From: Sideroxydans lithotrophicus
Lineage (GTDB): Bacteria > Pseudomonadota > Gammaproteobacteria > Burkholderiales > Gallionellaceae
NCBI GenBank assembly: GCA_020723185.1
Contig: DYJI01000001.1
Coordinates: 372,001-436,000 of the forward strand
Direction of reading: 5' to 3'
Length of the DNA stretch: 64,000 nt
The position numbers were made by a program, and so were the translations under genes. The notes below the pieces were generated by a model that did not search any database, had not been told where the DNA came from, and saw only the letters and a list, made by a program, of their open reading frames with translations. This document shows, piece after piece, positions 23,410-32,569 of the stretch; the stretch's first letter is position 1, and each line of letters begins with the position of its first letter.

Positions 23410-24864
23410 TCAGATTCCTTGCGGCGCGCGGCTGTGCCAGTCGGTCGCCAGTTGATATTGGTGCGCCACGTTCAGCATGCGCGCTTCGTCGAAATAGTTG
23501 CCGATGATCTGCAGGCCGACCGGCATATCGTTGTCGCCGAAACCACAGGGGATGGACATGCCGGGCAGGCCGGCCAGGTTCACCGCGATGGTGTAGATGT
23601 CGGACAGGTACATCTGCACCGGATCGTCGCCCTTCTCGCCCAGCTTGAAGGCGGTGGAGGGCGAGGTCGGCCCCATGATCACGTCGCATTGCTTGTAGGC
23701 TTCGACGAAATCCTGCGCGATCAGGCGGCGGATCTTCTGCGCCTTGATGTAATACGCGTCGTAGTAGCCGTGGCTCAGCACATAGGTGCCGATCATGATG
23801 CGGCGCTGCACTTCCGCGCCGAAACCCTGCGCACGGCTCTTCTCGTACATGTCGGCGAGGTCGCTGTATTCGGGTGCGCGGTAACCGTAACGCACGCCGT
23901 CGAAACGCGACAGGTTGCTGGAGGCTTCCGCGGGGGCCAGCACGTAGTACACCGGCACGGATAGCTTGGAGTTGGGCAGGCTGATGTCGACGATGGTCGC
24001 GCCCAGCTTCTTGTATTCGGCGATGGCGGCTTCGATGGCCTTGGCGACATCCGCGCCCATGCCTTCCGCGAAGAATTCCTTGGGCAAGCCGATGCGCAGA
24101 CCGGTCAGCGGTTTGTTCAGGTCGCGCGTGTAGTCTTCCTTGTCGCGTTGCAGGCTGGTGGAATCGCGCTCGTCGAAACCGGCCATCACGTTCATCATCA
24201 GCGCCAGGTCTTCGGCGCTGCGGCCCATGGGACCTGCCTGATCGAGGCTGGAAGCGAAGGCGATCATGCCGTAGCGTGAGCACACGCCGTAGGTCGGTTT
24301 CAACCCGGAGATACCGCACAGGGCGGCGGGCTGGCGGATGGAGCCGCCGGTGTCCGTACCGGTGGCGGCGGCACAGAGACGTGCGGCGACCGCTGCGGCC
24401 GTGCCGCCGGACGAACCGCCCGGCACGCGTGCCGTATCCCACGGGTTCTTCACCGGGCCGTAGTACGAGGTCTCGTTGGACGAGCCCATGGCGAACTCGT
24501 CCATGTTGGTCTTGCCGAGGTTAATCGCGCCCGCGTTGTTGAATTGCGAAATGATGTGCGCGTCGTAGGGCGACACGAAGTTGTGCAGCATCTTGGAGCC
24601 GCAGGTGGTCAGCCAGTCCTTGGCGCAGAAGATGTCCTTTTGCGCGATGGGGATGCCGGTCAGCGCATCGGCGCTGCCTGCCGCGAGGCGCGCATCGGCC
24701 GCTTTGGCCTGAGCCAGCGATTTCTCCGCATCGATGGAGATGTAGGCGTTGAGCTGGGGGTTCAGCCGCGCCATGCGGTCAAGATAGCTTTGCGTCAGCT
24801 CGACGCTGGAGATCTTCCTGGCGCGCAAAGCGTCGCCCATTTGTTTGAGACTGGATTCGAACAT
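23410..24864 (-). CDS. gatA: Aspartyl/glutamyl-tRNA amidotransferase subunit A
   Basis: Glutaminase subunit of GatCAB and an amidase-signature hydrolase that supplies ammonia to GatB. The 484-residue protein shows the Ser-cisSer-Lys catalytic set: Lys in [10 protein letters not shown], the cis-Ser in [18 protein letters not shown], and the nucleophilic Ser in [16 protein letters not shown]. The C-terminus is typical ([22 protein letters not shown]). It lies 2 nt upstream of gatB and 6 nt downstream of gatC on the same strand, a single gatCAB operon. GatCAB usually implies that the cell lacks a dedicated AsnRS or GlnRS for one of the two amide tRNAs. Confidence 0.96.
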   Translation of the reverse strand: MFESSLKQMGDALRARKISSVELTQSYLDRMARLNPQLNAYISIDAEKSLAQAKAADARLAAGSADALTGIPIAQKDIFCAKDWLTTCGSKMLHNFVSPYDAHIISQFNNAGAINLGKTNMDEFAMGSSNETSYYGPVKNPWDTARVPGGSSGGTAAAVAARLCAAATGTDTGGSIRQPAALCGISGLKPTYGVCSRYGMIAFASSLDQAGPMGRSAEDLALMMNVMAGFDERDSTSLQRDKEDYTRDLNKPLTGLRIGLPKEFFAEGMGADVAKAIEAAIAEYKKLGATIVDISLPNSKLSVPVYYVLAPAEASSNLSRFDGVRYGYRAPEYSDLADMYEKSRAQGFGAEVQRRIMIGTYVLSHGYYDAYYIKAQKIRRLIAQDFVEAYKQCDVIMGPTSPSTAFKLGEKGDDPVQMYLSDIYTIAVNLAGLPGMSIPCGFGDNDMPVGLQIIGNYFDEARMLNVAHQYQLATDWHSRAPQGI

Positions 24865-24870
24865 GCTGGA

Positions 24871-25158
24871 TTACTCGATGACTTTAGGAACGAGGAACAG
24901 GCCCTGTTCCACCTGCGGGGCGATGGCCTGGAAGGCTTCGCGCTGGTTGCTTTCGGTGACCTTGTCCTCGCGCAAGCGCTGGGCCAGATCCTGGCTGTGC
25001 GACATCGGCTCCACGCCGTCGGTATCGACAGCCTGCATCTCGGCGATCAGGCCGAAGATGCCGTTGAGCTGGTTGCGGGAGGTTTCGATCTCGGACGGGC
25101 TCATCGCGAGACGAGCCAGACGGGCGACTTTTTCGACATCCTGAGTGCTTAAAGACAT
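24871..25158 (-). CDS. gatC: Aspartyl/glutamyl-tRNA amidotransferase subunit C
   Basis: Small belt-like subunit that wraps and stabilises GatA-GatB. The 95-residue protein starts MSLSTQDVEKVARLARLAMS and carries the conserved GVEPMSHSQDLAQRLREDKV. I place the start at 25158 because family homology begins there; a longer frame to 25197 adds 13 unrelated residues. It is first in the gatCAB operon and divergent from mreB across an 81-base gap. Confidence 0.93.
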   Translation of the reverse strand: MSLSTQDVEKVARLARLAMSPSEIETSRNQLNGIFGLIAEMQAVDTDGVEPMSHSQDLAQRLREDKVTESNQREAFQAIAPQVEQGLFLVPKVIE

Positions 25159-26283
<1,125 letters not shown>

Positions 26284-26288
26284 TCTAA

Positions 26289-27212
26289 GTGGCGCTGGAA
26301 GACACCCGCACCCTGCGCTTCTTCAATCGCGGCCCGAGTGCGGTCGCGCGGCTGGTGTTCTTCTCGGTATTGTCGTTGCTGTTGTTGTTCGTCGATGCGC
26401 GCTACCGGTATCTGGAATCCACGCGCCAGGTCATCTCCATCATCATCTATCCCTTCCAGCGTCTGACTGCACTGCCCGGCGAGATGTGGGACGGTGCCAA
26501 TGCCTTCCTTTCCCTGCAAAGCCATCTGGTCGCCGAGAACGAACAGCTGCGTCTGCGGCATGACGCGGATTCGGCGCAGCTCAAGCAGATGGAGACGGTG
26601 CTGAACGAGAACGCGCAATTGCGCACCCTGCTCGAGATCAAACAGCGCGCCGAATACAGCGTGCAGGCGGCGCAGATCGTCTATCTGGAACGCGACATAT
26701 TCAAACGCAAGTTGTTCGTCGATGCTGGCGAACAGAATGGCGTGCAGGCGGGCCGCGCGGTGGTGGACAACAGCGGTGTGGTCGGCCAGGTCACGCGCAC
26801 CTATCCCTGGCTGTCCGAGGTCACGCTGGTGACGGACAAGGACAATGTGGTGCCGGTACAGGTGGTGCGCAGCGGTCTGCGCGCGGCGGTGTTCGGCTCC
26901 GGCAACATCAATGAACTGGAGCTGCGCTACCAGCCGGTCGATGTGGACATCCAGATCGGTGATGAGCTGGTGACTTCGGGTATGGACGGCACTTATCCTC
27001 CGGCGTTGCCAGTCGCCAGGGTTGTACGCGTCGAGCGCGACCCGGCTTATCCGTTCGCGCGCATAACATGCGTACCGTTGGCGGGTGTGGACCGGCATCG
27101 CACACTGCTCATCGTGTCCGGTGTCCCGGCCCTGCCGCCGCGTCCCGTTGCGGAGGCGGTGCAGGACAATGCCGAGCGGCGCAAGAATCCTCTCCGACGA
27201 GGCAAGCCATGA
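26289..27212 (+). CDS. mreC: Rod shape-determining protein MreC
   Basis: Bitopic inner-membrane protein that links MreB to PBP2 and RodA. The 307-residue protein has an N-terminal transmembrane helix (LVFFSVLSLLLLFVDARYRY), a coiled coil (LVAENEQLRLRHDADSAQLKQM), and the double beta-barrel periplasmic domain (VVDNSGVVGQVTRTYPWLSEV, DELVTSGMDGTYPPALPVARV). The start is a GTG 5 nt after the mreB stop with little Shine-Dalgarno, so coupling to mreB is likely. The stop overlaps mreD. Confidence 0.95.
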   Translation: MALEDTRTLRFFNRGPSAVARLVFFSVLSLLLLFVDARYRYLESTRQVISIIIYPFQRLTALPGEMWDGANAFLSLQSHLVAENEQLRLRHDADSAQLKQMETVLNENAQLRTLLEIKQRAEYSVQAAQIVYLERDIFKRKLFVDAGEQNGVQAGRAVVDNSGVVGQVTRTYPWLSEVTLVTDKDNVVPVQVVRSGLRAAVFGSGNINELELRYQPVDVDIQIGDELVTSGMDGTYPPALPVARVVRVERDPAYPFARITCVPLAGVDRHRTLLIVSGVPALPPRPVAEAVQDNAERRKNPLRRGKP

Positions 27213-27727
27213 GAGATCAGATGACCATGGACCGCGAGTTCCTGCTGCCAGCCAGCCGTCGCTTCATCATGGCCAGCTTCGTCGTGGCCGTGCTGCTGGA
27301 GTGGTTGCCCTGGCACGGCATGGCTTTGGTGCTGCGCCCAGACTTCGTCGGTCTGCTGCTGCTCTACTGGTGCACGCACAAACCGCACCGTGTGGGCATC
27401 GGTATCGGCTGGTTGCTGGGTATCTTCGTCGACGTGGCGGATGCCAGCCTGTTCGGGCAGCACGCGCTGGCCTACACGGTGCTCGCCTTCGGCGGGCTGT
27501 CGCTGAACCGCCGTGTGCAGATGTTCAGCCTGAAGGAACAATCCGCGCATGTGTTCGTGCTGCTGCTCGCCAGCTATGGCGTATACGCCCTGGTGCACTG
27601 GCAGGTACGGGGGTACGTCGAGTGGAGCTACTTCCTCGGTAGCCTGACCTCCGCCCTGTTGTGGGCACCGCTGACCCTGCTCATCCAGACGCTGCGCCGT
27701 CCGCGCCGTAATCCGAACGAACTATGA
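27209..27727 (+). CDS. mreD: Rod shape-determining protein MreD
   Basis: Polytopic inner-membrane elongasome component of 172 residues with about five hydrophobic helices (FIMASFVVAVLLEWLPW, RPDFVGLLLLYWCTH, GIGIGWLLGIFVDVADASLFG, HVFVLLLASYGVYALVHW, FLGSLTSALLWAPLTLLI). The start at ATG 27209 overlaps the mreC stop (ATGA); frames reaching further upstream run inside mreC and are not MreD-like. The RPDFVGLLLLYW and GIFVDVADASLFGQHAL segments are typical of MreD. Confidence 0.92.
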   Translation: MRDQMTMDREFLLPASRRFIMASFVVAVLLEWLPWHGMALVLRPDFVGLLLLYWCTHKPHRVGIGIGWLLGIFVDVADASLFGQHALAYTVLAFGGLSLNRRVQMFSLKEQSAHVFVLLLASYGVYALVHWQVRGYVEWSYFLGSLTSALLWAPLTLLIQTLRRPRRNPNEL

Positions 27728-29619
27728 CGCCTCATGTCGAGCTGAAGAACCATCAGCGCGAGCGATACCTGTTCAGCCTGCGCCTGATCTTCTGCCTCGG
27801 CTTCGTCGGTGTGCTGATGGCCATCCTGGTGGCGCGCACCTTCTATCTGCAGGTGTGGAAGCATGAGCATTTCGACACCATGGCGGAGAGCAACCGCATC
27901 TTCGTGGTGCCCATCGTGCCCAACCGGGGCGTGATCACCGACCGCAACGGCGAGGTGCTGGCGAGAAACTACGCCGGCTATACGCTGGAACTGACACCCG
28001 AGAAGATCACCGACCTGAATGCCACCATCGAAGAGATCGGCAAGCTGGTGGAGATCAAGCCCAAAGACTTGCGCCGTTTCAGGAAACTGATGTCGGAGCG
28101 CCGCTCCTTGCAGACGTTGCCGGTGAAGACGCGCCTGACCGACGAGGAACTGGCGCGTTTCGCCGCGCAGCGTTACCGCTTCCCCGGTGTGGAGATCAAG
28201 GCGCGCCTGTTCCGTGAATATCCGCATTCGGAGACGACCTCCCATCTGCTCGGCTATATCGGCCGCATCAACCAGCAGGAGCTGGACGAGCTGGAAGAAC
28301 AGGGCCTCGCGGCCAACTATCTGGGTTCCGATTACATCGGGAAGACCGGTATAGAGGAACGTTACGAGAAAGAGATGCACGGCGTGACCGGCTTCGAGCA
28401 GATCGAGGTGGATGCGGGCGGGCGCGCCGTGCGCATGCTGTCGCGCACGTCGCCGCAATCGGGAAAGGATCTGAGGCTGACGCTGGACGCGGGTTTGCAG
28501 GAGGTGGCAGTGCAGGCCTTCGGCGACTATCGCGGCGCGCTGGTGGCCATCGACCCGGCCAACGGCGAGATACTGTCCTTCGTGAGCAAGCCCGGCTACG
28601 ACCCCAACCTGTTCATCGACGGGATCGACACCGAGAACTGGGAGGCGCTGAACAACTCACCCGACGTGCCGCTGAACAACCGCGCCTTGCGCGGGCAGTA
28701 TCCACCAGGTTCCACCATCAAGCCGTTCATGGCGCTGGCCGGGTTGCACTACGATGTGCGGTCACCGGGTTTCAGCATCAACGACCCTGGCTACTACATG
28801 CTGCCGGGCAGCCGACACCAGTATCGCGACTGGAAGACCGGCGGACATGGCAAGGTCGATCTGTTCAAATCGGTGGTCGTATCGTGCGACACCTATTACT
28901 ACGGTCTGGCCACCGAGCTTGGCATCGATCGCATGCACGAATATCTGGGCCAGTACGGTTTTGGCAAACGCACGGGCATCGATCTGGAAGGCGAGGTGTC
29001 CGGATTGCTGCCTTCAGCCGACTGGAAGATGAAACGCCACCAGCAGATCTGGTATCCGGGTGATACGGTGTCGGCCGGCATCGGGCAGGGCTACAACCTC
29101 GTCACGCCGTTGCAGCTCGCTGTCGCCACCGCCACATTGGCCAACGATGGTGTGGGCTACAAACCGCATCTGGTCAAAGAGGTCCAGCACGCGCCGAGCG
29201 AGACCCCGGCCGCTCCCGAGCCGCTCTTCGACATGCACATCCCGGCCGAACATTTGAAACTGGTGAAGGATGCCATGCGGGCGGTGGTCAAACCGGGCGG
29301 CACGGCGGTCGGTGCGTTCTGGGGTGTGCCCTACCCGGTGGCGGGCAAGACCGGCACCGCACAGGTCATCGGCATCAAGCAGGGCGAGAAGTACGACGAG
29401 GAGAAAGTCTCGGAATACAATCGCGACCACGCCTGGTTCATCGCCTTCGCGCCGGCCGACAAGCCGCGCATCGCGCTGGCCGTGCTGGCGGAGAACGGCG
29501 GTCACGGCGGTTCGACCGCCGCGCCCATCGCGCGCAAGGTGCTGGATTATTATCTGCTCGGGAAGAAGCCCCAGCCCCTGCAGAAAGTGGTCGAAAAAGC
29601 CGGGGTGGAAGACGACTGA
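27724..29619 (+). CDS. mrdA: Penicillin-binding protein 2 (elongation transpeptidase)
   Basis: Class B PBP that crosslinks peptidoglycan during elongation, paired with RodA. The 631-residue protein has an N-terminal membrane anchor (LIFCLGFVGVLMAILVARTFYLQ), a pedestal domain (NRGVITDRNGEVLARNYAGY), and a transpeptidase domain with active-site S330-T-I-K333 (PPGSTIKPFMALAG), the SxN-type motif as SCD (VVSCDTYYYGLA), and KTG at K542 (AGKTGTAQVIG). ATGA overlap with mreD and TGATG overlap with rodA imply coupled translation. Confidence 0.96.
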   Translation: MTPHVELKNHQRERYLFSLRLIFCLGFVGVLMAILVARTFYLQVWKHEHFDTMAESNRIFVVPIVPNRGVITDRNGEVLARNYAGYTLELTPEKITDLNATIEEIGKLVEIKPKDLRRFRKLMSERRSLQTLPVKTRLTDEELARFAAQRYRFPGVEIKARLFREYPHSETTSHLLGYIGRINQQELDELEEQGLAANYLGSDYIGKTGIEERYEKEMHGVTGFEQIEVDAGGRAVRMLSRTSPQSGKDLRLTLDAGLQEVAVQAFGDYRGALVAIDPANGEILSFVSKPGYDPNLFIDGIDTENWEALNNSPDVPLNNRALRGQYPPGSTIKPFMALAGLHYDVRSPGFSINDPGYYMLPGSRHQYRDWKTGGHGKVDLFKSVVVSCDTYYYGLATELGIDRMHEYLGQYGFGKRTGIDLEGEVSGLLPSADWKMKRHQQIWYPGDTVSAGIGQGYNLVTPLQLAVATATLANDGVGYKPHLVKEVQHAPSETPAAPEPLFDMHIPAEHLKLVKDAMRAVVKPGGTAVGAFWGVPYPVAGKTGTAQVIGIKQGEKYDEEKVSEYNRDHAWFIAFAPADKPRIALAVLAENGGHGGSTAAPIARKVLDYYLLGKKPQPLQKVVEKAGVEDD

Positions 29620-30716
29620 TGAACCTGCGACAACTCAAACAGCGCTTCATGCTGCATCTGGATCCTGTCCTGTTGTCGGGTCTGGGCGCGCTGTTGCTGG
29701 TCAGCCTGCTCACGCTCTACAGCGCAAGCGGTGGTGAAGGCGGGCGCGTGCTGGGCCAGCTCGGCAACATCGCGGTCGGTTTCGTCGCGCTGTGGATCGT
29801 CGCCAACATGCCCTTGCACTGGCTGATGCGCATCGCCGTGCCCATCTACGTGCTGGGCATGCTCATGCTGGTCGGCGTCGCCCTGTTCGGCGAGATCAGC
29901 CACGGTGCGCGGCGCTGGCTCAACCTCGGCTTCATGAATTTCCAGCCGTCCGAGCTGATGAAGGTGGCGGTGCCGCTGATGATGGCCTGGTACTTCGAGA
30001 AGCATGAGGCCACGCTGACCATAAAGAACTACGTTATCGCCACTCTGCTGTTGTTGATGCCGGTCGCCCTGATCCTCCGCCAGCCCGACCTTGGCACCTC
30101 CATCCTGATCGCCGCCAGCGGTTTCTACGTGCTGTTCCTGGCGGGCCTGTCGTGGCGTGTCATCGGCGGCTTGCTGGTGACGGCGGCGGCCAGTGCACCC
30201 TTCCTGTGGAACATGCTTCACGATTATCAGCGCCACCGCATCCTGATGTTGTTCGATCCCTCGCAGGATGCGCTGGGCAAGGGCTACCACACCATACAGG
30301 GCATGATTGCGGTCGGCTCGGGTGGCTTGCTGGGCAAAGGCTACATGCAGGGCACGCAGACACACCTGGATTTTTTGCCGGAGCGCACTACCGACTTCAT
30401 CTTCGCCGTCTGGTCGGAAGAGTTTGGTTTTATCGGCAATCTGTTCTTGCTGGGGTTGTTCGTCTTCGTTATCGGGCGCGGGTTCATGATCACTGCCGCC
30501 GCCTCCACCTACTTCACACGGCTGATGGCGGGCAGTATCACGCTCACCTTCTTCACCTATGCTTTCGTCAACATGGGTATGGTCAGCGGCATCCTGCCGG
30601 TGGTCGGCGTACCGCTGCCGCTGGTAAGCTACGGCGGCACCTCCATGCTCACGCTGCTGCTCGGTTTCGGTGTGCTGATGAGCATCCATACCCATCAACG
30701 TCTGGTCAAAACCTGA
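29619..30716 (+). CDS. rodA: Peptidoglycan glycosyltransferase RodA
   Basis: SEDS-family polymerase of the elongasome (also called MrdB). The 365-residue polytopic protein has about ten transmembrane helices and family motifs GARRWLNLGFMNFQPSELMK, QPDLGTSILIAASG, FLPERTTDFIFAVWSEEFGF and PVVGVPLPLVSYGGTSMLT. The Asp needed for SEDS activity is expected in the ERTTDFIFAV region. It starts within the mrdA stop. Confidence 0.96.
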   Translation: MNLRQLKQRFMLHLDPVLLSGLGALLLVSLLTLYSASGGEGGRVLGQLGNIAVGFVALWIVANMPLHWLMRIAVPIYVLGMLMLVGVALFGEISHGARRWLNLGFMNFQPSELMKVAVPLMMAWYFEKHEATLTIKNYVIATLLLLMPVALILRQPDLGTSILIAASGFYVLFLAGLSWRVIGGLLVTAAASAPFLWNMLHDYQRHRILMLFDPSQDALGKGYHTIQGMIAVGSGGLLGKGYMQGTQTHLDFLPERTTDFIFAVWSEEFGFIGNLFLLGLFVFVIGRGFMITAAASTYFTRLMAGSITLTFFTYAFVNMGMVSGILPVVGVPLPLVSYGGTSMLTLLLGFGVLMSIHTHQRLVKT

Positions 30717-30726
30717 GGGAATCACC

Positions 30727-31635
30727 ATGAACAGAAACCTGATCATCATCCTGTCCGGCATCGCGCTGTTGAGTGCCTGCTCCAACATCCCGCGCCGCAC
30801 CACCGGCGAACCGGCCGCAAGCAAACCCGCCGCCGCGCCCGCTGCGACAGGCGGCAAGTATCTGGCAGGCGACGGCCCCGGGGCGGATGTGCCCGACAAT
30901 CTGGACAGCATCCCGGATGCCGTACCCAAAGCCGAGCCACTGCACCGCTATGCCAACCGGCCCTATTCCGCGCTGGGCAAGACCTACACGCCGCTGCAAA
31001 CCGTCGGCAGTTACAAAGAGCGCGGGACCGCTTCCTGGTATGGCAAGAAATTCCACGGCCAGCGCACCTCGATAGGCGACACCTACGATATGTACGGCAT
31101 GACCGCCGCCCATCCAACGCTGCCGGTGCCCAGCTACGCGCGCGTGACCAATCTGGCGAACGGCAAATCGGTCATCGTGCGTGTCAACGACCGCGGCCCC
31201 TTCCTGCATGAGCGCATCATCGACCTGTCCTATGCCGCAGCCTACAGGCTGGGATACGTGAACAACGGTAGTGCCGAAGTGGAAGTGGAGAGCATCGCGG
31301 TCAACGGCAACGCGCCGGTTGCCGCGGCCGTGAGCGCGCCGGTGGTGAGAACCGAGGCAGTGGCTGCCGAGACCGTCATGCCGGTGATGCCGCCCGATGT
31401 CAGCGGCAAGGTTTATCTGCAGTTGGGGGCCTTCAAGGAGAAGCAGGGGGCAGAGAGTTTCCTGGCCCGGATGCGCGGTGAACTGGGTGACACCGGCAAG
31501 GACATCATCCTGTTACACCAGAGCGGCCTTAACCGCATCCAGCTCGGACCATACGCCAGTTCCGAGGAGGCGCGCCGCGCCGCCGATACCTTGGCCGGCC
31601 GTCTCGGTTTCAAACCCTTCGTCAGCAAGCACTGA
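30727..31635 (+). CDS. rlpA: Septal ring lytic transglycosylase RlpA (lipoprotein)
   Basis: Outer-membrane lipoprotein with a double-psi beta-barrel domain that cleaves glycan strands lacking stem peptides. The 302-residue protein has a lipobox with Cys18 (IIILSGIALLSAC), a low-complexity Ala/Pro linker, the DPBB domain (GTASWYGKKFHGQRTSIGD, YDMYGMTAAHPTLPVPSYAR, VRVNDRGPFLHERIIDLSYAAA) and a C-terminal SPOR domain (VYLQLGAFKEKQGAESFLAR...NRIQLGPYASSEEARRAADT). It ends the mre-mrd cluster, its usual location. Confidence 0.95.
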   Translation: MNRNLIIILSGIALLSACSNIPRRTTGEPAASKPAAAPAATGGKYLAGDGPGADVPDNLDSIPDAVPKAEPLHRYANRPYSALGKTYTPLQTVGSYKERGTASWYGKKFHGQRTSIGDTYDMYGMTAAHPTLPVPSYARVTNLANGKSVIVRVNDRGPFLHERIIDLSYAAAYRLGYVNNGSAEVEVESIAVNGNAPVAAAVSAPVVRTEAVAAETVMPVMPPDVSGKVYLQLGAFKEKQGAESFLARMRGELGDTGKDIILLHQSGLNRIQLGPYASSEEARRAADTLAGRLGFKPFVSKH

Positions 31636-31638
31636 GAC

Positions 31639-31745
31639 ATTCGGCGATCCGGAAGCGGGGCTGGTACCCATCGGGTGGGCATTGTCGGGCACGGCCTGTT
31701 GGCGTAGCGCCCCAGTCATCGCTTCCGGCCCGCCTCCTGCCGAAT
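31639..31745. repeat. Imperfect long inverted repeat after rlpA
   Basis: The left arm is ATTCGGC (31639-31645) plus CCGGAAGCG (31649-31657); the right arm is CGCTTCCGG (31720-31728) plus GCCGAAT (31739-31745). The arms enclose about 60 bases that also contain GC-rich self-complementary pieces. It starts 3 nt after the rlpA stop. It could be a complex terminator, a structured RNA, or a small repeat element; no T tract follows. Confidence 0.45.
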
Positions 31746-31762
31746 AGAAGTCCAATCCCGCC

Positions 31763-31790
31763 TTGTCAGAAAATTAGAATATGCTAATAT
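31763..31790 (+). promoter_or_regulatory. Promoter with overlapping ATTAG-N6-CTAAT palindrome, upstream of the rhodaneses
   Basis: TTGTCA at 31763-31768 and TAATAT at 31785-31790 form a promoter with a 16-nt spacer. ATTAG (31773-31777), AATATG, CTAAT (31784-31788) form a perfect inverted repeat overlapping the -10, the usual place for a repressor operator. AT-rich palindromes of this kind are bound by ArsR-family repressors, some of which control sulfur-transfer genes. Which regulator binds is inference. Confidence 0.5.
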
Positions 31791-31820
31791 GCCAGCCACT
31801 TGATAGACAGGAGGCAGGAT

Positions 31821-32156
31821 ATGTTCGGCATGAATGTTAAAGAGATCGACGCGCAGCAGTTCGCGCAATGGGTGGAAGAGGACGGCCACAAGATGCGGGT
31901 GATCGATGTGCGCCAGATGGAAGAGATCGCGCAGGGCACGGTACCCAAAGCCGAAGCGCTACCCCTGCACACGCTGCCGGTGAAGGTGAATGAACTGGAC
32001 AAGTCCGAGAAGCTGATCATGGTGTGCCGCAGCGGCGCACGTTCGGCGCAGGCCTGCATGTTCCTGCAGCAACAGGGCTTCTCCAACGTGTTCAACCTGC
32101 GCGGCGGGATGATGGCTTGGGTGCAGAGCGGTTTCCCCGCTTACCGGCTGGGCTGA
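31821..32156 (+). CDS. Single-domain cytoplasmic rhodanese
   Basis: Sulfurtransferase of the GlpE type, 111 residues. Active-site loop C69-R-S-G-A-R-S (LIMVCRSGARSAQACMFLQQ), preceded by VIDVRQMEEIAQGTVPKAE. There is no signal peptide. The ATG at 31821 follows a strong AGGAGG at 31810-31815; earlier in-frame codons lie before it. The gene is 7 nt upstream of a second, exported rhodanese, so the pair likely handles sulfane sulfur on both sides of the inner membrane. Confidence 0.88.
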   Translation: MFGMNVKEIDAQQFAQWVEEDGHKMRVIDVRQMEEIAQGTVPKAEALPLHTLPVKVNELDKSEKLIMVCRSGARSAQACMFLQQQGFSNVFNLRGGMMAWVQSGFPAYRLG

Positions 32157-32163
32157 GGCGGTC

Positions 32164-32553
32164 ATGAAGAACAAGATACTTTGGGCCATCACGGCCGTAT
32201 TGGGCTTGATGCTGGCGATGCAGCAATTGCAGGCCAGTCAGGGAGTGGATGTGAAGACCGCGCAAAGCATGGTCAGCCAGGGAGCATTGCTGCTGGACGT
32301 GCGCGAACCCGCCGAATACGCGGCGGTACATGCGACGAACGCGCAACTGATGCCGCTGGGGCAGGTGGGTATGCGCCTGCATGAACTGGATGCCTATAAA
32401 GACAAGCCGGTCGCCGTGATCTGCCGTTCGGGACGACGCTCGGCTCAGGCGGTGGCGATGCTGCAGGAGGCGGGGTTCACCCAGGTGGTCAACGTGCAGG
32501 GTGGGACCAGCGCCTGGGAACAGGCCGGACTGGAAGTCATCAGGCAGCAGTGA
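32164..32553 (+). CDS. Exported or membrane-anchored rhodanese
   Basis: Rhodanese-like protein of 129 residues with an N-terminal hydrophobic signal (KILWAITAVLGLMLAMQQLQA) that sends the domain to the periplasm. Active-site loop C87-R-S-G-R-R-S (VAVICRSGRRSAQAVAMLQ) is intact. It is co-directional with the cytoplasmic rhodanese and convergent with the rlmI-like gene, whose stop lies 17 nt beyond its own. Confidence 0.85.
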   Translation: MKNKILWAITAVLGLMLAMQQLQASQGVDVKTAQSMVSQGALLLDVREPAEYAAVHATNAQLMPLGQVGMRLHELDAYKDKPVAVICRSGRRSAQAVAMLQEAGFTQVVNVQGGTSAWEQAGLEVIRQQ

Positions 32554-32569
32554 ATCGCGGGGCAGGTGC

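Noticed and set aside
23408-24442. 345-codon upstream extension of gatB, overlapping gatA
   Set aside because: The frame is the out-of-frame translation of gatA; GatB starts at [11 protein letters not shown] at 23407.
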